This document shows positions 13,801 through 26,699 of a DNA stretch of 64,000 nucleotides, piece by piece. The notes beneath the pieces were generated by a model. That model did no database searches and had not been told where the DNA came from. It saw only the letters and a program-made list of their open reading frames with translations. Both the position numbers and the translations under genes were made by a program. Origin of the DNA: Lepturacanthus savala (Eukaryota; Chordata; Actinopteri; Scombriformes; Trichiuridae); NCBI GenBank assembly GCA_030544235.1, contig CM060468.1:8097758-8161757 (forward strand), written 5' to 3'. The stretch's first letter is position 1; every line of letters begins with the position of its first letter.

Positions 13801-15016
13801 ATGATGGGCCAAACGTCTGGTAAAATGCTAAAGATCTACCCACTTCTCTATCAGATTACCCTATTTTTCAAGACATGACATGACTCAGATTTCCTCCACT
13901 CAATTCTGCCTCAACCACACCCTCCGCCTCCTTTTACCCGGAGTAATTAAGAGGATTTACCAAACTACCCTTGGGATGACCACTGGTCCGCCGCACAAAC
14001 AGGAAGTAGAGAAGAGGTCAGTGAATGAAAGGAGGAAGTGCTGGCAAACAGCAACAATTCAAGAGGAGGAAACCCCCATTATAAATAGGAACAGACCCCT
14101 GCAGTGTGGTCGTCGGGGTCGAGACTAGAGGGATGGGAGACAATAGGGGAGCAAGGCTGCTGGCTGACCAGCATAGGCTTGACGTGTCTGTGTGACTGAG
14201 ATAGTAGAACGTCAAGGGTCATGGGAGACACAAGCAAGCAGACGCAAAACAAGATGACAAAGTATGATGATTCAAGACTGTTGTCGGGAACAAACAGTCT
14301 GTACGAAGAGTCATCTTATCAAACGATTGTTAAAGTACTGCGCCCAAACAACAATGCATCAAAAAGAGGGAAATGTTTGGGTTATAAACAGGTACTTGTA
14401 TATATAAAATTCATATAAATGTATAGTTTAAGGCACCGAACTGATGTAGTTATACAGTACTGAAAACAACAAAGAGATGGGATTAGTAAAAGACATTAGA
14501 AAGACGCCCAGCGAAATGCACATTACATCCTGTGTTTGAATGTTTGGCACACATGGGGCATCACTCATCCAATTGGCTCCTCACTCCGTGTGTGTGCAGC
14601 CACCTGTATTGTATGTGTGTGTGAGGAAAGAGGGTCACCGCTCTTCACCTGAAGCGGGCTGTTAAGCTGTCAAATGGTGGACCTCCACCCAGTTTCAAAA
14701 TGAGCATCATCCCAACTGTAAGCCAGACACTTCCCAGAGGAAATCCTCAGCCCGGCCAGACACAACATATACAGCGGAATTATTATAACAATGTGCCATC
14801 TGCCAAAGATGTTTTGCACAGGTCAACTCAGATTGAGTGCAAATTGAAAAAAAAAGAAAATAAAGAAAGAAAACAAGTCTGTTTAACAGCGTGAGCGTGA
14901 GAACTGTTTGTGATGGCAAACAAACCCAGCAGCAAAACCTTTTTGGTTTGCTGACAGATGACAGTGGTTATATGTTTTTTCTCTTTTTTTATAGCTTGAC
15001 TTGATCACTAATTGAC

Positions 15017-15236
15017 CAGGGGCCATATTCAAGTATCTATTACCACTAAGCGTTCTCCTAAATCATAGATAAAGTTCCTAGCTAAGAGTTTCCTCTCACA
15101 AATCTGCTGCAAGCAAAAATTTGAACGAGGAACTGAGAGAACTCCTAAGCTAAGAGAAGGGTTGCTGTGGTTGACACGTCGTTGGATCGTGTTTCACTAT
15201 GTTTTCCAACGAGAGTTTCCCTTAGCTAGGCCTACA
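15017..15236. mobile_element. Candidate palindromic MITE relic
   Basis: Starts CAGGGGCCATATTCAA, a typical start of several fish DNA-element relics. TCCTAGCTAAGAG (15076) and TCCTAAGCTAAGAG (15143) are direct copies, and CCCTTAGCTAGG (15219) is an inverted one. Ends and target duplication are not firmly placed. Confidence 0.4.
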
Positions 15237-16692
15237 TCTGTAAAACTAAAGTGATTAACTGGGGAGGGCTGAAGAGTCACATGTAAATGACAGAGGAGAC
15301 AAATCACACCTGTGGGACAAAGAAAAACTTGTTACCTTGAGAGGCATGCCCCACGATTGAATATGACAAGTGTAATTTTGACAAAAAGAGCAGAGGGTCT
15401 TTAAGCCTGCAATGGATCACACTTCAATTACTGCGTTTGAATTGATTTTGACAGGTTTAAACATGGTACATAAGACAATAATGGTTTGAGAGATAATGGA
15501 AATTTCACCGAGATGAACATGGCAACACTGTCAAAAAGATAAATTGTCGGGTCAGAAAAAGGGCTGAATGAAAGCAGAATATTTAGTTGACAAGCATGCA
15601 TACATTTGAATGATTAGAAGTTCACTTTTGCTACTGCAATCCATCATTTTTTTTTTGAAGGGGAAACAGTATTGATGACTACCCTCAGAGTGACAGGTCA
15701 GTGTTCATTATCAGTAACATGATTTTGAAATATACATGCATCGTTATGTTTCATTATTGTAAATTTATGAATATGTGTGCAAGAAAAAAAAGGTATGTTT
15801 CAATTTTGTTTGGTTGATGCTATATTATCCCTACAGCTAGGCGCAAATTAGTCACAGGACACCAACAAGAGAAACCCAAAGAGGGGGCTAAAATCTCCAA
15901 GGAGTTGCTTAAGCCAGGGGAGTATGTAACATGCAGGGCTTAGGGCAGCGTCCGAGGCCTTTCACCTTGGAGCTGTTAACAGTCAGGCCTGTGATCCCAA
16001 GGCCTGTGTTAAAGACCCCCTTGGGTTTAGGACTGTAACCAGAGAGTTGGAATAACAGAGGAGTGGAAGCACCATGCAGAGCAACCTCATGTGGCATGAT
16101 GGGTTCAACCCTACTCCCGCTTGGCCTGGGGAGAGGTCACAGGGTAAAAGAACTTTTTTTTTTGTTTCATTCTCTCTCTCTCTCTTTCTTTCTCCGCTCT
16201 TTCTCAAACATACATTAGCCAGGCAGAAGGTCAGGGAGAGGTGGACTCCCTAGGGTCTGTGGTAGGTGGACATAGTGGCTAAGGTCAAAAGAGCCCCCCA
16301 GTTGCAAGACATTTATCACTGAGTGTGTGTGAAGGGACCAGCAAGAGCGAGGGGCATTTGTACAGCAGTGTGTGTATGTGAGTGTGTCCAACTCGAATGC
16401 AAAGGTGAGAATGTTCACAAGGCAGCGGCCCTGGCCGTGTGGTGAACATCCCTTGGTATCCTAGCTACCTCTGCTTTTTGAGTTTGCAGCACTTACCAGG
16501 AGTTTAAATAGCTGTGTGATGGTTGAAGAGTTTGGTATGACTTTGTGTATAATCAGAAATAGTTTAGTAAGCTCTCAGCACTTCTGAGAATGTGCAGTGC
16601 TGCAGGTCTGCGGTGGAAAGTCTGCCCAGTCTTCTTTGGGGCTGGCTGACAAGGGGAGCTGTGCAAAATCCATTACATTATGTTACACTAAT

Positions 16693-16693
<1 letters not shown>

Positions 16694-16749
<56 letters not shown>
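16694..16749. repeat. (GT)28 microsatellite
   Basis: 56 bases of perfect GT dinucleotide, followed by a C and a short GT run. A downstream open frame is an artefact of this repeat. Confidence 0.98.
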
Positions 16750-16750
<1 letters not shown>

Positions 16751-17465
16751 TGTGTGTCCAACATTAGTCACTCTCAACTGAAATACCAAAACCTTATTGT
16801 TGTCCTGTTTCTTAGTTTCTTTTCTCTACTGCACTTGTACATCCTTTTTGATTTGTATATTTGTTTTATTTTGACTATAACAGTAACTGTATTTCTGGTC
16901 TTTTATATTTGTTGTCCTTTCATACACTAATTTAATAGTAGTCACATTTTATTGGTTGGATTGATTTTTCTTTATCTTCTGTGCTTATTTTTTAAAATGT
17001 TTAATGTATATGCATGTTGTGTGTACTGTATGTCTTCCCTTGCATTTTCAGCCATGTTTAGTGCCTTCATTGGAGTCAGTGGCATGTGAATACACCAAAT
17101 TTCACAGCAGTGTCTTGTTAAAATTTAAAAATGTCTATCTAAAGTGCTAATGTTGAGTTTGCATTGTGAAGAGGCTGCAAAATATCTCACAATCTCTACA
17201 TTAATAATAAGCGCGGACTGCTCTCAGTTTCATATCACAGGTAGAGGGATGGTGCATATGAACACTAGGCAGACTGTCTGTATTTAACCTATCTGTCAAC
17301 TCAAACCCGTTTGCAGAAGCTTAGTTAAACGGAGGAATGGAAAAACTGAAAGGTCAAGTTGAGTGGCGGTTGATTCAGAGCACACAACATTGTTAACCTG
17401 ATTTTTTTTTTTCCCCTTGTGCTTGATTTGCTTGTGTGAGGCGAAGACAGGTTTAGAAAACCTCT

Positions 17466-17468
<3 letters not shown>

Positions 17469-17504
<36 letters not shown>
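17469..17504. repeat. (AT)18 microsatellite
   Basis: 36 bases of perfect AT dinucleotide. Confidence 0.97.
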
Positions 17505-17507
<3 letters not shown>

Positions 17508-17801
17508 TATCACACCTTCGGGGGGGGTAAACAAATGCAGTGGATCCCATGGGTGTGGAGCTCGTCGAACCGCGGAGCCTTATTTGCTCCAGCTCGCGGC
17601 TGTGTATTTTTGTCCCTCTGAAGATGCAAAGGTAGCATGGTAGGACACACATCAGCACACAAACGTGTCTGTATACACCCTTACACACAGACATGCACGC
17701 ACACACACACCAAGGTACTTAAACACATGCAACAAAGCAAACAAAAATAACAGGCACCTGTTGCTCAAACCACAATGTCTACAATGAAGCCAAATTAGAG
17801 C

Positions 17802-17815
17802 GTCTCCCTGGCAAC
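17802..17815. promoter_or_regulatory. RFX X-box-like motif
   Basis: GTCTCCCTGGCAAC differs at one central position from the RFX X-box (GTNNCC-AT-GGNAAC form). No promoter is visible nearby, so function is uncertain. Confidence 0.25.
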
Positions 17816-18523
17816 GGTAATTTCAATCACAAGCCACAGCAACGGCCTAGAAAACAACTACACTTAAACAATGCTGCTATGTGAGTCACCGGTAAACAAT
17901 GAACTAACGTGTGTGCATGCACACGCTCATATTCTCCCATTGTATCAAAGCTGATGTACAGTCTTCCTTCTGTCTGATGGTAGACCCCCGAGGCTCCTCC
18001 GCTGTTTGAGGGTAACAGGAGACCGCATTAACCATTAGTGCTTGGAAGACGATTTTCAAAGTTGACTACAAGGATTATTGTGTGACAAATAGAAAGCCTC
18101 CCTGCCACAGGACGTGTAGACCAGGAGCTCATCTGGCTGTTTGTCACTGAACAGGCTGTGGTGTGTCATAGGGGGAGCCCCTAGTGGTCACAACCAGAAC
18201 TTCATATAAATCGGCAAGGCTCTTAACATCTGCAATGTCAGTCTCAGTGGGCTGTAATACAATGACAGCTCCCAAAAGACAAACAATACTCACTTAGATA
18301 CAAATGTAACATGTATCGTTAATAGAAAGCATAATACTTTGCAGTTTCTAGTTAGGCTAGTGAGTTGGATCTAGAAAAATGGAGGTGATCGTGAGCATTG
18401 TATTTCTGCATTTCCTCATCCACATCTTAATCGGTGAATAAATGCAGTGATCAGGTATATCATTCACCCATTTCACCCAAGTCCTCTTTAGACATTGACT
18501 GGGAGGGGGGTGATAAAAAGGAT

Positions 18524-19201
18524 ATTTAGATTTAGGAGGTGCATCATGCTAAAGGTTGTGTAACTAGATATTAAGACAGTGCTCCTAATGTTTTATATGC
18601 CTATGTGTGCATGTGAACTAAAGTGGGGGTGTGTGAATACAAGAAGGAGGGGACGGGCTGAGGAGCCTCACTTTTTTACAAAAGAAAGGCTAATTGGAAG
18701 CACATGTGTTGCACTGTGCAGCAATTTAGGATGGTTGGGGGGGGTTATTGGTTGCTATTGTGAATGAGGGTGTTACTGATGGGAGAAAGAAAGAGAGAAG
18801 GGGGGAAAAAAATCTGTATGTGGGGGGTGGGCGCTGGGGGCCTGGCGGTTGGGAGGGCATGAGAATGTAAACCTCGACGTAAGTGAGGCGATTTACTGGG
18901 GCCTGGGAATACCAAGTGGGGAGAGGGAGAGGGGGGATAGTGTGAGTGGACTCAATTTAAACCATATTGTCCAACAAACAAAATGCTAACATCGGGACCA
19001 TAAATAAAGACTTTCGATCTCTTTCTCTCACCATGACCAAGTGACGTATCTATCCAGCACCTATCATTCAAAGCAGAATGACATTCATCGATGCACCGAT
19101 GGACCAAATATCACTGCATGCATGCGATCATGTTGTTTTTTTCCTTTTATTAATGGTCACCATAGATTTCCATTTGTGCATGCATTTAGATTTAGGAGGT
19201 G
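18524..19201. repeat. 18-bp direct repeats 660 bp apart
   Basis: ATTTAGATTTAGGAGGTG occurs at 18524-18541 and again exactly at 19184-19201. Each is followed after about 17 bp by GTGTAAC. The sequence between shows no recognised element. Confidence 0.7.
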
Positions 19202-19399
19202 AATTGTAGTAAAGAGGGTGTAACCCCCATAGCGTGTGTGTCTCTCTCTATGCGGTCCAACAGCATTAGAGGCTATGAAGAAATATAATTCGAAGATGAT
19301 GGGATAGCATGGATTTTTGTTGCAATTATGTTTCATAATGATAGTAATCCTGTAACTCCTATTATTCATCGACCTGCTGCAGTGAGCTCACTCGCATCT

Positions 19400-20760
19400 G
19401 GATCGGTTGCGCGATGAGAATCGCATTCTTTGATATCTCGAGTGCATTCAGCACCATCCAGTCACTGCTACTGAGGGAAAAGATGCTGGTGATGAGGTTA
19501 GAGATGTCCACCATCTCCTGGGTTACTGACTGACTACCTGACAGGCACGGTTTGTCCCAATGGGCAGTGTTCCATCTGAGGCTATATCCACACTACTATA
19601 TTTTTGGCACAGAACTGAGAAAGTGGTACCATTGCCAGAGGAAGCAATGGGATAGTCTGAATGTGTTTTCCTGAGTCTTCTCTCATGATTCAGGTAATAG
19701 ATGCATGCTACCTTTAGCCATGGGTATACCCATTATTCATTGCACACGATTTCACTTCTGCTATGTAATTAAGTCTGGACACCAAGAACCCTGTTTTCCT
19801 TTCACCCTTAGAAAGTCAGTCAGTCATTTTCTATACCTGCTTATTCCTCATTAGGGTCGCAGGGGTCTGCTGGAGCCTATCCCAGCGCATTACGACGATA
19901 GGCAGGGATACACCCCATTCACTCACACACTCACACCTACGGGCAATTTAGAGTCGCCAATTAACCTCAGCATGTTTTTGGACTGTGGGAGGAAGCCGGA
20001 GTACCTGGTGAAAACCCACGCAGACACGGGGAGAACATGCAAACTCCACACAGAAAGGTCCCAGACCCAGGACCAAGGAGGTCTTGAACCTGCGACTTTC
20101 TTGCTGTGAGGCAACAGCGCTAACCCCTGCGCCACCGTGTCGCCCCTCCTTAGAAAGTGTTCTAAATAATTTAGACTGCAAGTTTAGAAAAGTTTGAAAA
20201 AGTTTTGAAAAATTAGCAACTTTTAGCCCTAAACAACAAAAAGTACAGGAGCTCTTTTGCTTATTGAGAAACGATGTTGGCATGTTGGAGGATTTCAAGT
20301 ACCCGAGGCCATCCACATAGACTGAACTGGAGACCACCAAAGCTGTATAAAAGAAGGGGATAAGCAGACTCAATTTTCCTGAAGAAGCTGATATACTTCT
20401 AACATGTGCAGCAAGTTGGATACCTTCCACCAATGTGTTGTGACGAGTGCACTATACTAGGCCCCAGTCTGCTGCAGAGCAGCACTGGAGCCGATGATAT
20501 CAACAGACTTAATAAACCAATTAAGAAGGTCGACTCCATTGGCTGTAAACGAGACACCTTTGAAGTTGTGGTGGAGAGGAGGACACTGCCAGACTGTTAT
20601 CCATTATGGATAATCCTGACCACCCTCTCCACCACCTACTGGGCAGACAACAATGCCTTTTCTCTAACAGACTGAATCAGCTTCGCTGTCACAAGGACTG
20701 ATAAAGCAAATCTTTCTGTCCCAAAGCAATAGCTCTCTACAACACCTATCCTCTGTCTAA
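19400..20760 (+). pseudogene. Decayed non-LTR retrotransposon (reverse transcriptase relic)
   Basis: Near 19426 the frame reads FFDISSAFSTIQSLLL, a LINE RT motif of the D-SSAFNTIQ type, then SWVTD and a stop where DYLT is expected. From about 20270 homologous C-terminal parts follow: a segment like KYLGVHI-LDW, then KKLIYF-MCSKL, FEVVVERRTLPD, and in another frame MDNPDHPLHHLLGRQQ. These match the order of the end of a teleost LINE ORF2. Frameshifts, stops and an inserted SINE (19817-20147) break it. Non-functional. Confidence 0.75.
19817..20147 (-). mobile_element. tRNA-derived SINE with perfect target-site duplication
   Basis: On the minus strand the head reads GGTGGCGCAGGGGTTAGCGC (A box) and then GGTTCAAGACC (B box). 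The body contains the teleost phrases TGTGTGGAGTTTGCATG and GTTAATTGGCGACTC, and the tail ends AAAATGACTGACTGACT. The 11-bp target duplication CCTTAGAAAGT flanks both sides exactly (19806-19816 and 20148-20158). It interrupts a LINE relic. Dispersed through a LINE's machinery; non-autonomous. Any open frame across it is not a gene. Confidence 0.92.
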
Positions 20761-20799
20761 CAGATAACTCTCACAACTTCCAGCTTCATAGTTTCTGTA

Positions 20800-23700
20800 T
20801 CAACCAAACTCCAAACTGTTTTGCTCCTTCAAATAATTTGAATGTTGCCCATTTTTATGCTAACCTATGTTTATATTTCATTATATTCATAGTGTATTCT
20901 AGTATTATTTATTCTGTGTTTGTACTTGTATTTCTTTGTTGATTTTTACATAGACACATTACTATCTGTCTGTCTATGCCTTTCTTGTTTGACTAACAGT
21001 CTGTGGATCGATTTCTATGCGAAGGACTCGGACTCTGGATTTTTACCATGAAAATCCAGAGGATGAAGTTTATGCTCAGTCCAGAGCGCCTCGCCTCTCT
21101 CCCACTGATGTCAACAAATGACCGCCACCCACCACAACAAAAAGGTGCGAGCCAACTAGAAACACTCGGCAGATATTAGCTCTCCAGATAATGAGATGCC
21201 TAGCTGCCTCGACACACGCCTCAACATCACTATGAAACGCAGCCCGGCACACAGGCAGCTATAACACATATTATTTCCTCAAAACAGAGCTAGAGCACAG
21301 TTTAGTCTTTCTTTTTTTTTCTTTTTTGTTAGTCCAAAGGTAATAAAACGCACACATTTCACAACAAAACCACAACAAATTTCTTTGTCAGTGAAGACGG
21401 GCATTAAAAACGTGCAACAGGATGCTAACTAGGATGGCGACGATAATAAAAAGAATTCCTGATGATTGTAGAACCTTTAAGAGATCGACTACCAAGACAC
21501 AGACATAAAATTTCCTCTTGTTTAGATGATACATGAAGCTACTGTACCGTGGGCTCTTCATTTTGACTGTTTTCCTTCATCCTTCACCCCCCGCCCCCCC
21601 GCCACTGCAATAAGAGACCAACATGAGAACAAAAGGCCATGGGACTGAGCATTCGTCCCCTCCGTGGCTCACCCAGATTTATACACTTTCATAAAAATGG
21701 GCCCTAAATGTCTGGCTTGGGGCCCGCTATCCCATCCTCATGTTTGGACCGCAGCCAGGAAAATAATGTCTAACAGGAAAACAAAAGGGCAACACTTTTT
21801 AAAAAATTTATTACTATGAATTGCAGAGGGCAGGCAGGTGAAAGAAGAAGAGCAGAAAGGCAGTGAAAGAGGTGAGTGATGCGATTTGGAGGGGATGAAC
21901 GCGGGAGAGAAGGGAGGAGGAGAGCTGCGCGGCGGGAGTGGGAAGCCTGCGGAAGATGAGAATAAAGAGAGTGAAGTGGAGGACAAGGACGAGGTGGAGG
22001 ATAGTATCGGGAGGAGGAGGCGGAATAAAGGTCCCGGAGGTTGCGATGGACACCCTACGAGGCGTTAAACCATGGCTTACATCTCTCTTCTCCACCCGCC
22101 TGCTACCTACTCCCCCACTTTCCCCTCCACCCCGCTCTGCTCAGGCAGCACCTGAATTCTGTGTCTCATCACAGGTACCTGCCAGGGATTACCCAGAACC
22201 TGTTACCCCTCAGTGTCAGATGACTGAGCTCTTTCTCTCTCTCTCTCTCTGTCTTGCTCTCTCTCTAAACCCGCTCCCCACACACACACATATACACTCT
22301 CACTCACTCACGCGCATGGCGCTCTGTGAGAGTGTGTAATAGGAACCAGCTGGGCTTTCAAGGCCATGCAGTGGGCCAGACAGGCCCATTCATAACCCTC
22401 TAGTGAGTTTTAATGAAGGTGGGTTCTGGGGCAGCAGTGTGGAGGGAGCAGGGGAATGATGAAAGAGGGGGAGACGGTAGACTTCTTCTCCTCTCCCTCT
22501 ATGCCTTCCAACTAATGATTGTACTGTACCCAAGACGTTTACCTTTATTTATAGTTAAGGCTTCCTCGGTTGCTGTCCTTCACAGGCTGGATGGATACCA
22601 GCGCGTCCTTCATCAAACACAGGAACAGAGCTGTGAGGCTATTTGTTACCGAAAGTGAGAAAAACACTAGATTGTACTCACATACAGGCGTCCATCTATT
22701 AACACGCATAACATTATCCGCTGATGTGAATGGGCCTGAAAGGAGGCTGGACTCTTTTGCTTGTGTGACTTGGTGGAGAAGCACATTTCAGGAGACAAGG
22801 AGGCAAGGTTAAAAAAAATAGAGCTGTAAATACCTAGTAATATAGGTGTCAGTCACGTTTACAGGCCTGCAAAGGCCAATGATGTCCATTATTGTACCGA
22901 AGCCTCGCTCCACAAGATCTTTCTGGCAAACTGCAATTTTGGCGAACGTTCAGATATTTGCAAAGACATGCAGGCTTATAGCATGTATTATTGGTTCAAG
23001 TATCATTCCTGTCTTGCTGGATTACGTCATGTTTTCGTGAACAGTCATGTTGCGGTTTCAAGGCTGATATCGATTTTGAGGCAAAGTCACCAGTATGAAA
23101 CAAATTTTGGGGGATTTATATATTTATATAAAAAGAGGCAGCTACAGATTGAGAGTGTACGTATTGTACTGTATGTGTGTGTGTTCATGTGTACTTGGGA
23201 TCCATTTGAACTTTTATTTACCCGGCAATCCATAATGGATGCCAAATGGTGCGTGGTGTTGTCGAGATTTGTGTTGATTTGTATGTGAGAGTGCTCTTCT
23301 CAGGCAGTGGTTATGTCCGTCTTGCTTTCACTGAGGGTGGATGGGTGGCGTGTAACCTGAGCTGGTAAGGTAACAATGAAGAAACAGCCCTTTACACCCT
23401 GAGGTCAGGCTGATGTGAACACCAATAAACCTGAGACTGGCACACATTCCTTCCCTCAAACACGCAGTGATGCACGGACAAACAAACATGGAAAAGTCAT
23501 CATTAGTCACTTTGTAACAAACAAATACACATTTTCATGAATTTAATGGATTTCAAGTGCTTTATCAATATAGAAAACAAAAGATGCATTGCCCACTTAC
23601 AAAAATACATTTTGTATACACCCTATACAGTTCCCACTGAGCTATTTGGCTGAAGGTGTGACGATACCAACCAACCATGTCAGTCCCACCATGGCTTCCC

Positions 23701-26460
23701 TCTCTGAACCAGACAGATTTACACACAAGCTGGACTCCCATGCACACAAATGGAGAGAAAATCGGGGCCATGTCACAAACCTCCCACGCTCTCCACTTCA
23801 GCCCTGGTGGCCGCGCAGCCTTTGATAGTTTTTTTTTCCACATAATAACTGCGTGGTCTCCAGCAAACCCCAGGAATGTTCATATGAAACAAATAGCACA
23901 ACACATGACTGCATTACGCACTGTCTTGCCGGTGTATGGTAATAATCCAGGAAATATTTCGGTCATGTAGAAACTTGATTTAATCTTTCTTTCACCTCTG
24001 TGGATAATTGCAAAATTAAACCATAGTTTGTGCAAGCATTAGCCTGCCTTATTATGAGATATTGCATGTCGAATGAAATCTGTTGATGTAAGTGTGGAAA
24101 GCCCAGTGGGACACTGATGGGTAGAGTTGTATGTATCTCCACCTGTCTCTTCGTGGGGAGCCACAAAACTCAATCAATTATGTAACGTTCAAACTAAACA
24201 GAAAATCAGATATTTCTGGACAGATATTGATGCACATTGACGATGAGCACATTGCTTGCTGGTGTTTTACCTCCTTCTGCTGCTAACACGCCTTTGTTTC
24301 TGTGCTGAGTCAAACCTTGCAAAAGGAAACTCGTAACTCAGGTTCAAAATGATATTATCAACCACCACTTGATAATGCATTCATCATATCTTTGCATATG
24401 CACTGGGAACCACTGCTTGCCCACGCTTGCTGGGTGTGGTTCTGTTTTCATGTCACAAAGGGCTGACGGGTTGAGAGTGTGGAGAATTCATTAGGGAAGA
24501 GGTCATCCGGAGTTGAAGAGAAGATGGGTTTCTGGCCCTGTTGGGCTTTCCTCTCTCTCTGATCACCGTCTGCATACAGGGCTGAATCACCAAGCGGCTT
24601 TCAGTCCGCCGGGCCGAGGGCCAAGAATGCAGGAGCTGCTGGGTGGCGTGCTGGGTGATTTCCTGTCTGAGGGGTCTTCTTGTAGTCGTAACGCGATCCG
24701 CCCGTCGGTCCAAAAATAACCAGTGTCCCCGCAGGAGATGGCAGCGTAAAGCTCGTGGGCCACTTTTGCAGCCGCCGGCCCGGCTTCCTTCCTCAGAGGA
24801 TGCCGGGAGGATGAAGCTGATCGGCCCTCAAAGTTAGTCGTGCAATCGGCAGCGAAGACTGTTAGATGTGTGTAACAGGTGATACCTCTCAAAGGCCCCA
24901 CTCATGTTTCAGTAACAATAACTAGTAATAGTACAACCACTATGTCTTTTTTCTTGCAACTGAACTTGAATATTCTGCAGCTGAGTTTCAGAAAGGAAAG
25001 TAAAATCACAAGTGAGTGAAAATCAGAATCAGCACAATCTGTCGAGACTTTAAATGAAACTTACCGATGTACATCCATCTTTGCTTTCATAAGAATTTCA
25101 TGTTTCGCCGCTGTGGTTTCACAGTTGCTCCGCTACTGTGACCTCATTGTGCATCGGCATCAGAATGGTAGCAAATCTAAGTGTTTATCGCTGCACCATG
25201 TGCCAGAAAGAGGGAAAGAAAGAGAAAGACTCAGTGAGGGATGGATTTTATCATAAAGGATTGCTGCCACTGGGGAATGGGGTATGGGAATTCTATCAAA
25301 GACGATAAGTGGGGGTAAAGAGGGAAAACAGATAGCACACTTTGAAATATTTGACCCTAATCGGCCGATTATTTCCATGAGGTCTTTGCCACTCTATAAA
25401 CAGAGCAGCATATTTGTGCAGGTTTGTCTGTGTTGTTTCAGAGACCCCAGGCTCCTCTGGTAGGGGACATTTCACTGGGTGATTTGGGCAATTTGGGTGG
25501 CTGGAGCAGCATTTTTCACAGCACCTCATAAACCGTAGCGCAAGAGATAGCAGCATAGAGGCACAAAAGCAATACGCCCGTTCCCTTTGAAGAGGATCCA
25601 CCAGAGATGTACAGCTGAGGCCCTTTGCTCCAAAAGGAGCCAAAAGGAATGAAACAGAGGATTACCTTCGAGAGTGAAATTGCTGGATGTGTGGGGAAAA
25701 GACGTGGACGGTAGAGGGGAAAAAGCTAAGTGGAGGTTAAAATTGAGAGAGACCCAATAATGAAATAAATCTGCCCACAGCTTTTTTGTTTAATGAATGT
25801 GGAGCTGATTTATTTTCCGCATGGCTCGGCAGATTTGTCTGGGCGCAGAACAGAGCGTGCTCTGTTCAGTGCCACGCTCAGTGACCAGGTGTGGGACAGA
25901 CGGAATGAAACAGTTAAAAGCAGACTGAGTGCAGTGGAAATGGATCCGCTTCAAAATTGTGTGGCATTTTTTTTTTCGGTCTTCTGTTTTACAGGTTTCT
26001 AAAAGGGGAAATTTATTTGCACCGTCTGGTTTCTATCTCTCTTAACTTCATAGTCACAACAGGCAGCTATGTTTTTGTTAAGTATCTGAACTGCCGTCAA
26101 AACAGGTAGCCCATCATCTTAAAGTTTAAGTCATATTTTCTAAACCAGCCTTTTTTTTTGCTGTATGTTTGAAACATACATGGGTTCTATAGTGGAAATG
26201 ATTCATGCAACAATGAAAACTGTTCAAATATGAGTAAAGGCAGAACTTAAAAAAAAAAGTATATCAGATCAGGACAGACAATCCTGAAAATATATTTGAG
26301 AAACATGGATAAACCATGCAGGATATGGCACTGACTGAGAGATAAAGTGGGAGAGAAACAGGGAGGGAGATGGAAGAGAGAGAGAGAGCATTAGCAGAGA
26401 AGAAAGAACTACAAACAAACAGTGAGGCGGGGAAATATCATAAACAGATCTACTGAGTCT
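20800..26460. other. Intergenic stretch without supported genes
   Basis: Includes a (CT)n tract (about 22227-22266) and GC-richer blocks (21886-22060, 24500-24850). A 104-codon minus frame at 24901-24587 has no recognised similarity. No RNA gene was recognised. Confidence 0.5.
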
Positions 26461-26479
26461 ATCAAGCAATGTAAATATG

Positions 26480-26680
26480 AAAAAATGCCAAGCTCAAGTA
26501 CACGAACCCTTGCAGGAATGAACCCTCCTTTGTAACCGAGTAACCTCTGTTTATGAAGACAAGCAAGAGCGGGCTCCCGACGGAGCCTTGGGGGACGCCA
26601 ACAAGAACGGCCAGTTCTCTGAGTATTTTAATGTTCTGCCCTCCCTCTGTCCTACCCAACAGGCACCGCAGCATCTATCT
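26480..26680 (-). pseudogene. LINE reverse transcriptase fragment
   Basis: The minus-strand frame reads ELAVLVGVPQGSVGSPLLL then VFIN, the conserved RT block GVPQGS-LGPLLF-IYIN. Only this block is recognisable; no YADD-containing block follows. A short dead LINE copy. Confidence 0.65.
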
Positions 26681-26699
26681 CACTTTGGTAAGAAGTCCA

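Noticed and set aside
16592..16930. Plus-strand frame with a Val-Cys repeat
   Set aside because: The repeat is the translation of the (GT)28 microsatellite.
19948..20433. Minus-strand open frame of 161 codons
   Set aside because: It runs through the SINE at 19817-20147 and its flanking LINE relic, so it is repeat-derived, not a gene.
24587..24901. Minus-strand frame of 104 codons in a GC-richer block
   Set aside because: It looked exon-like in composition, but no domain, family or splice partner was recognised; left as unassigned.
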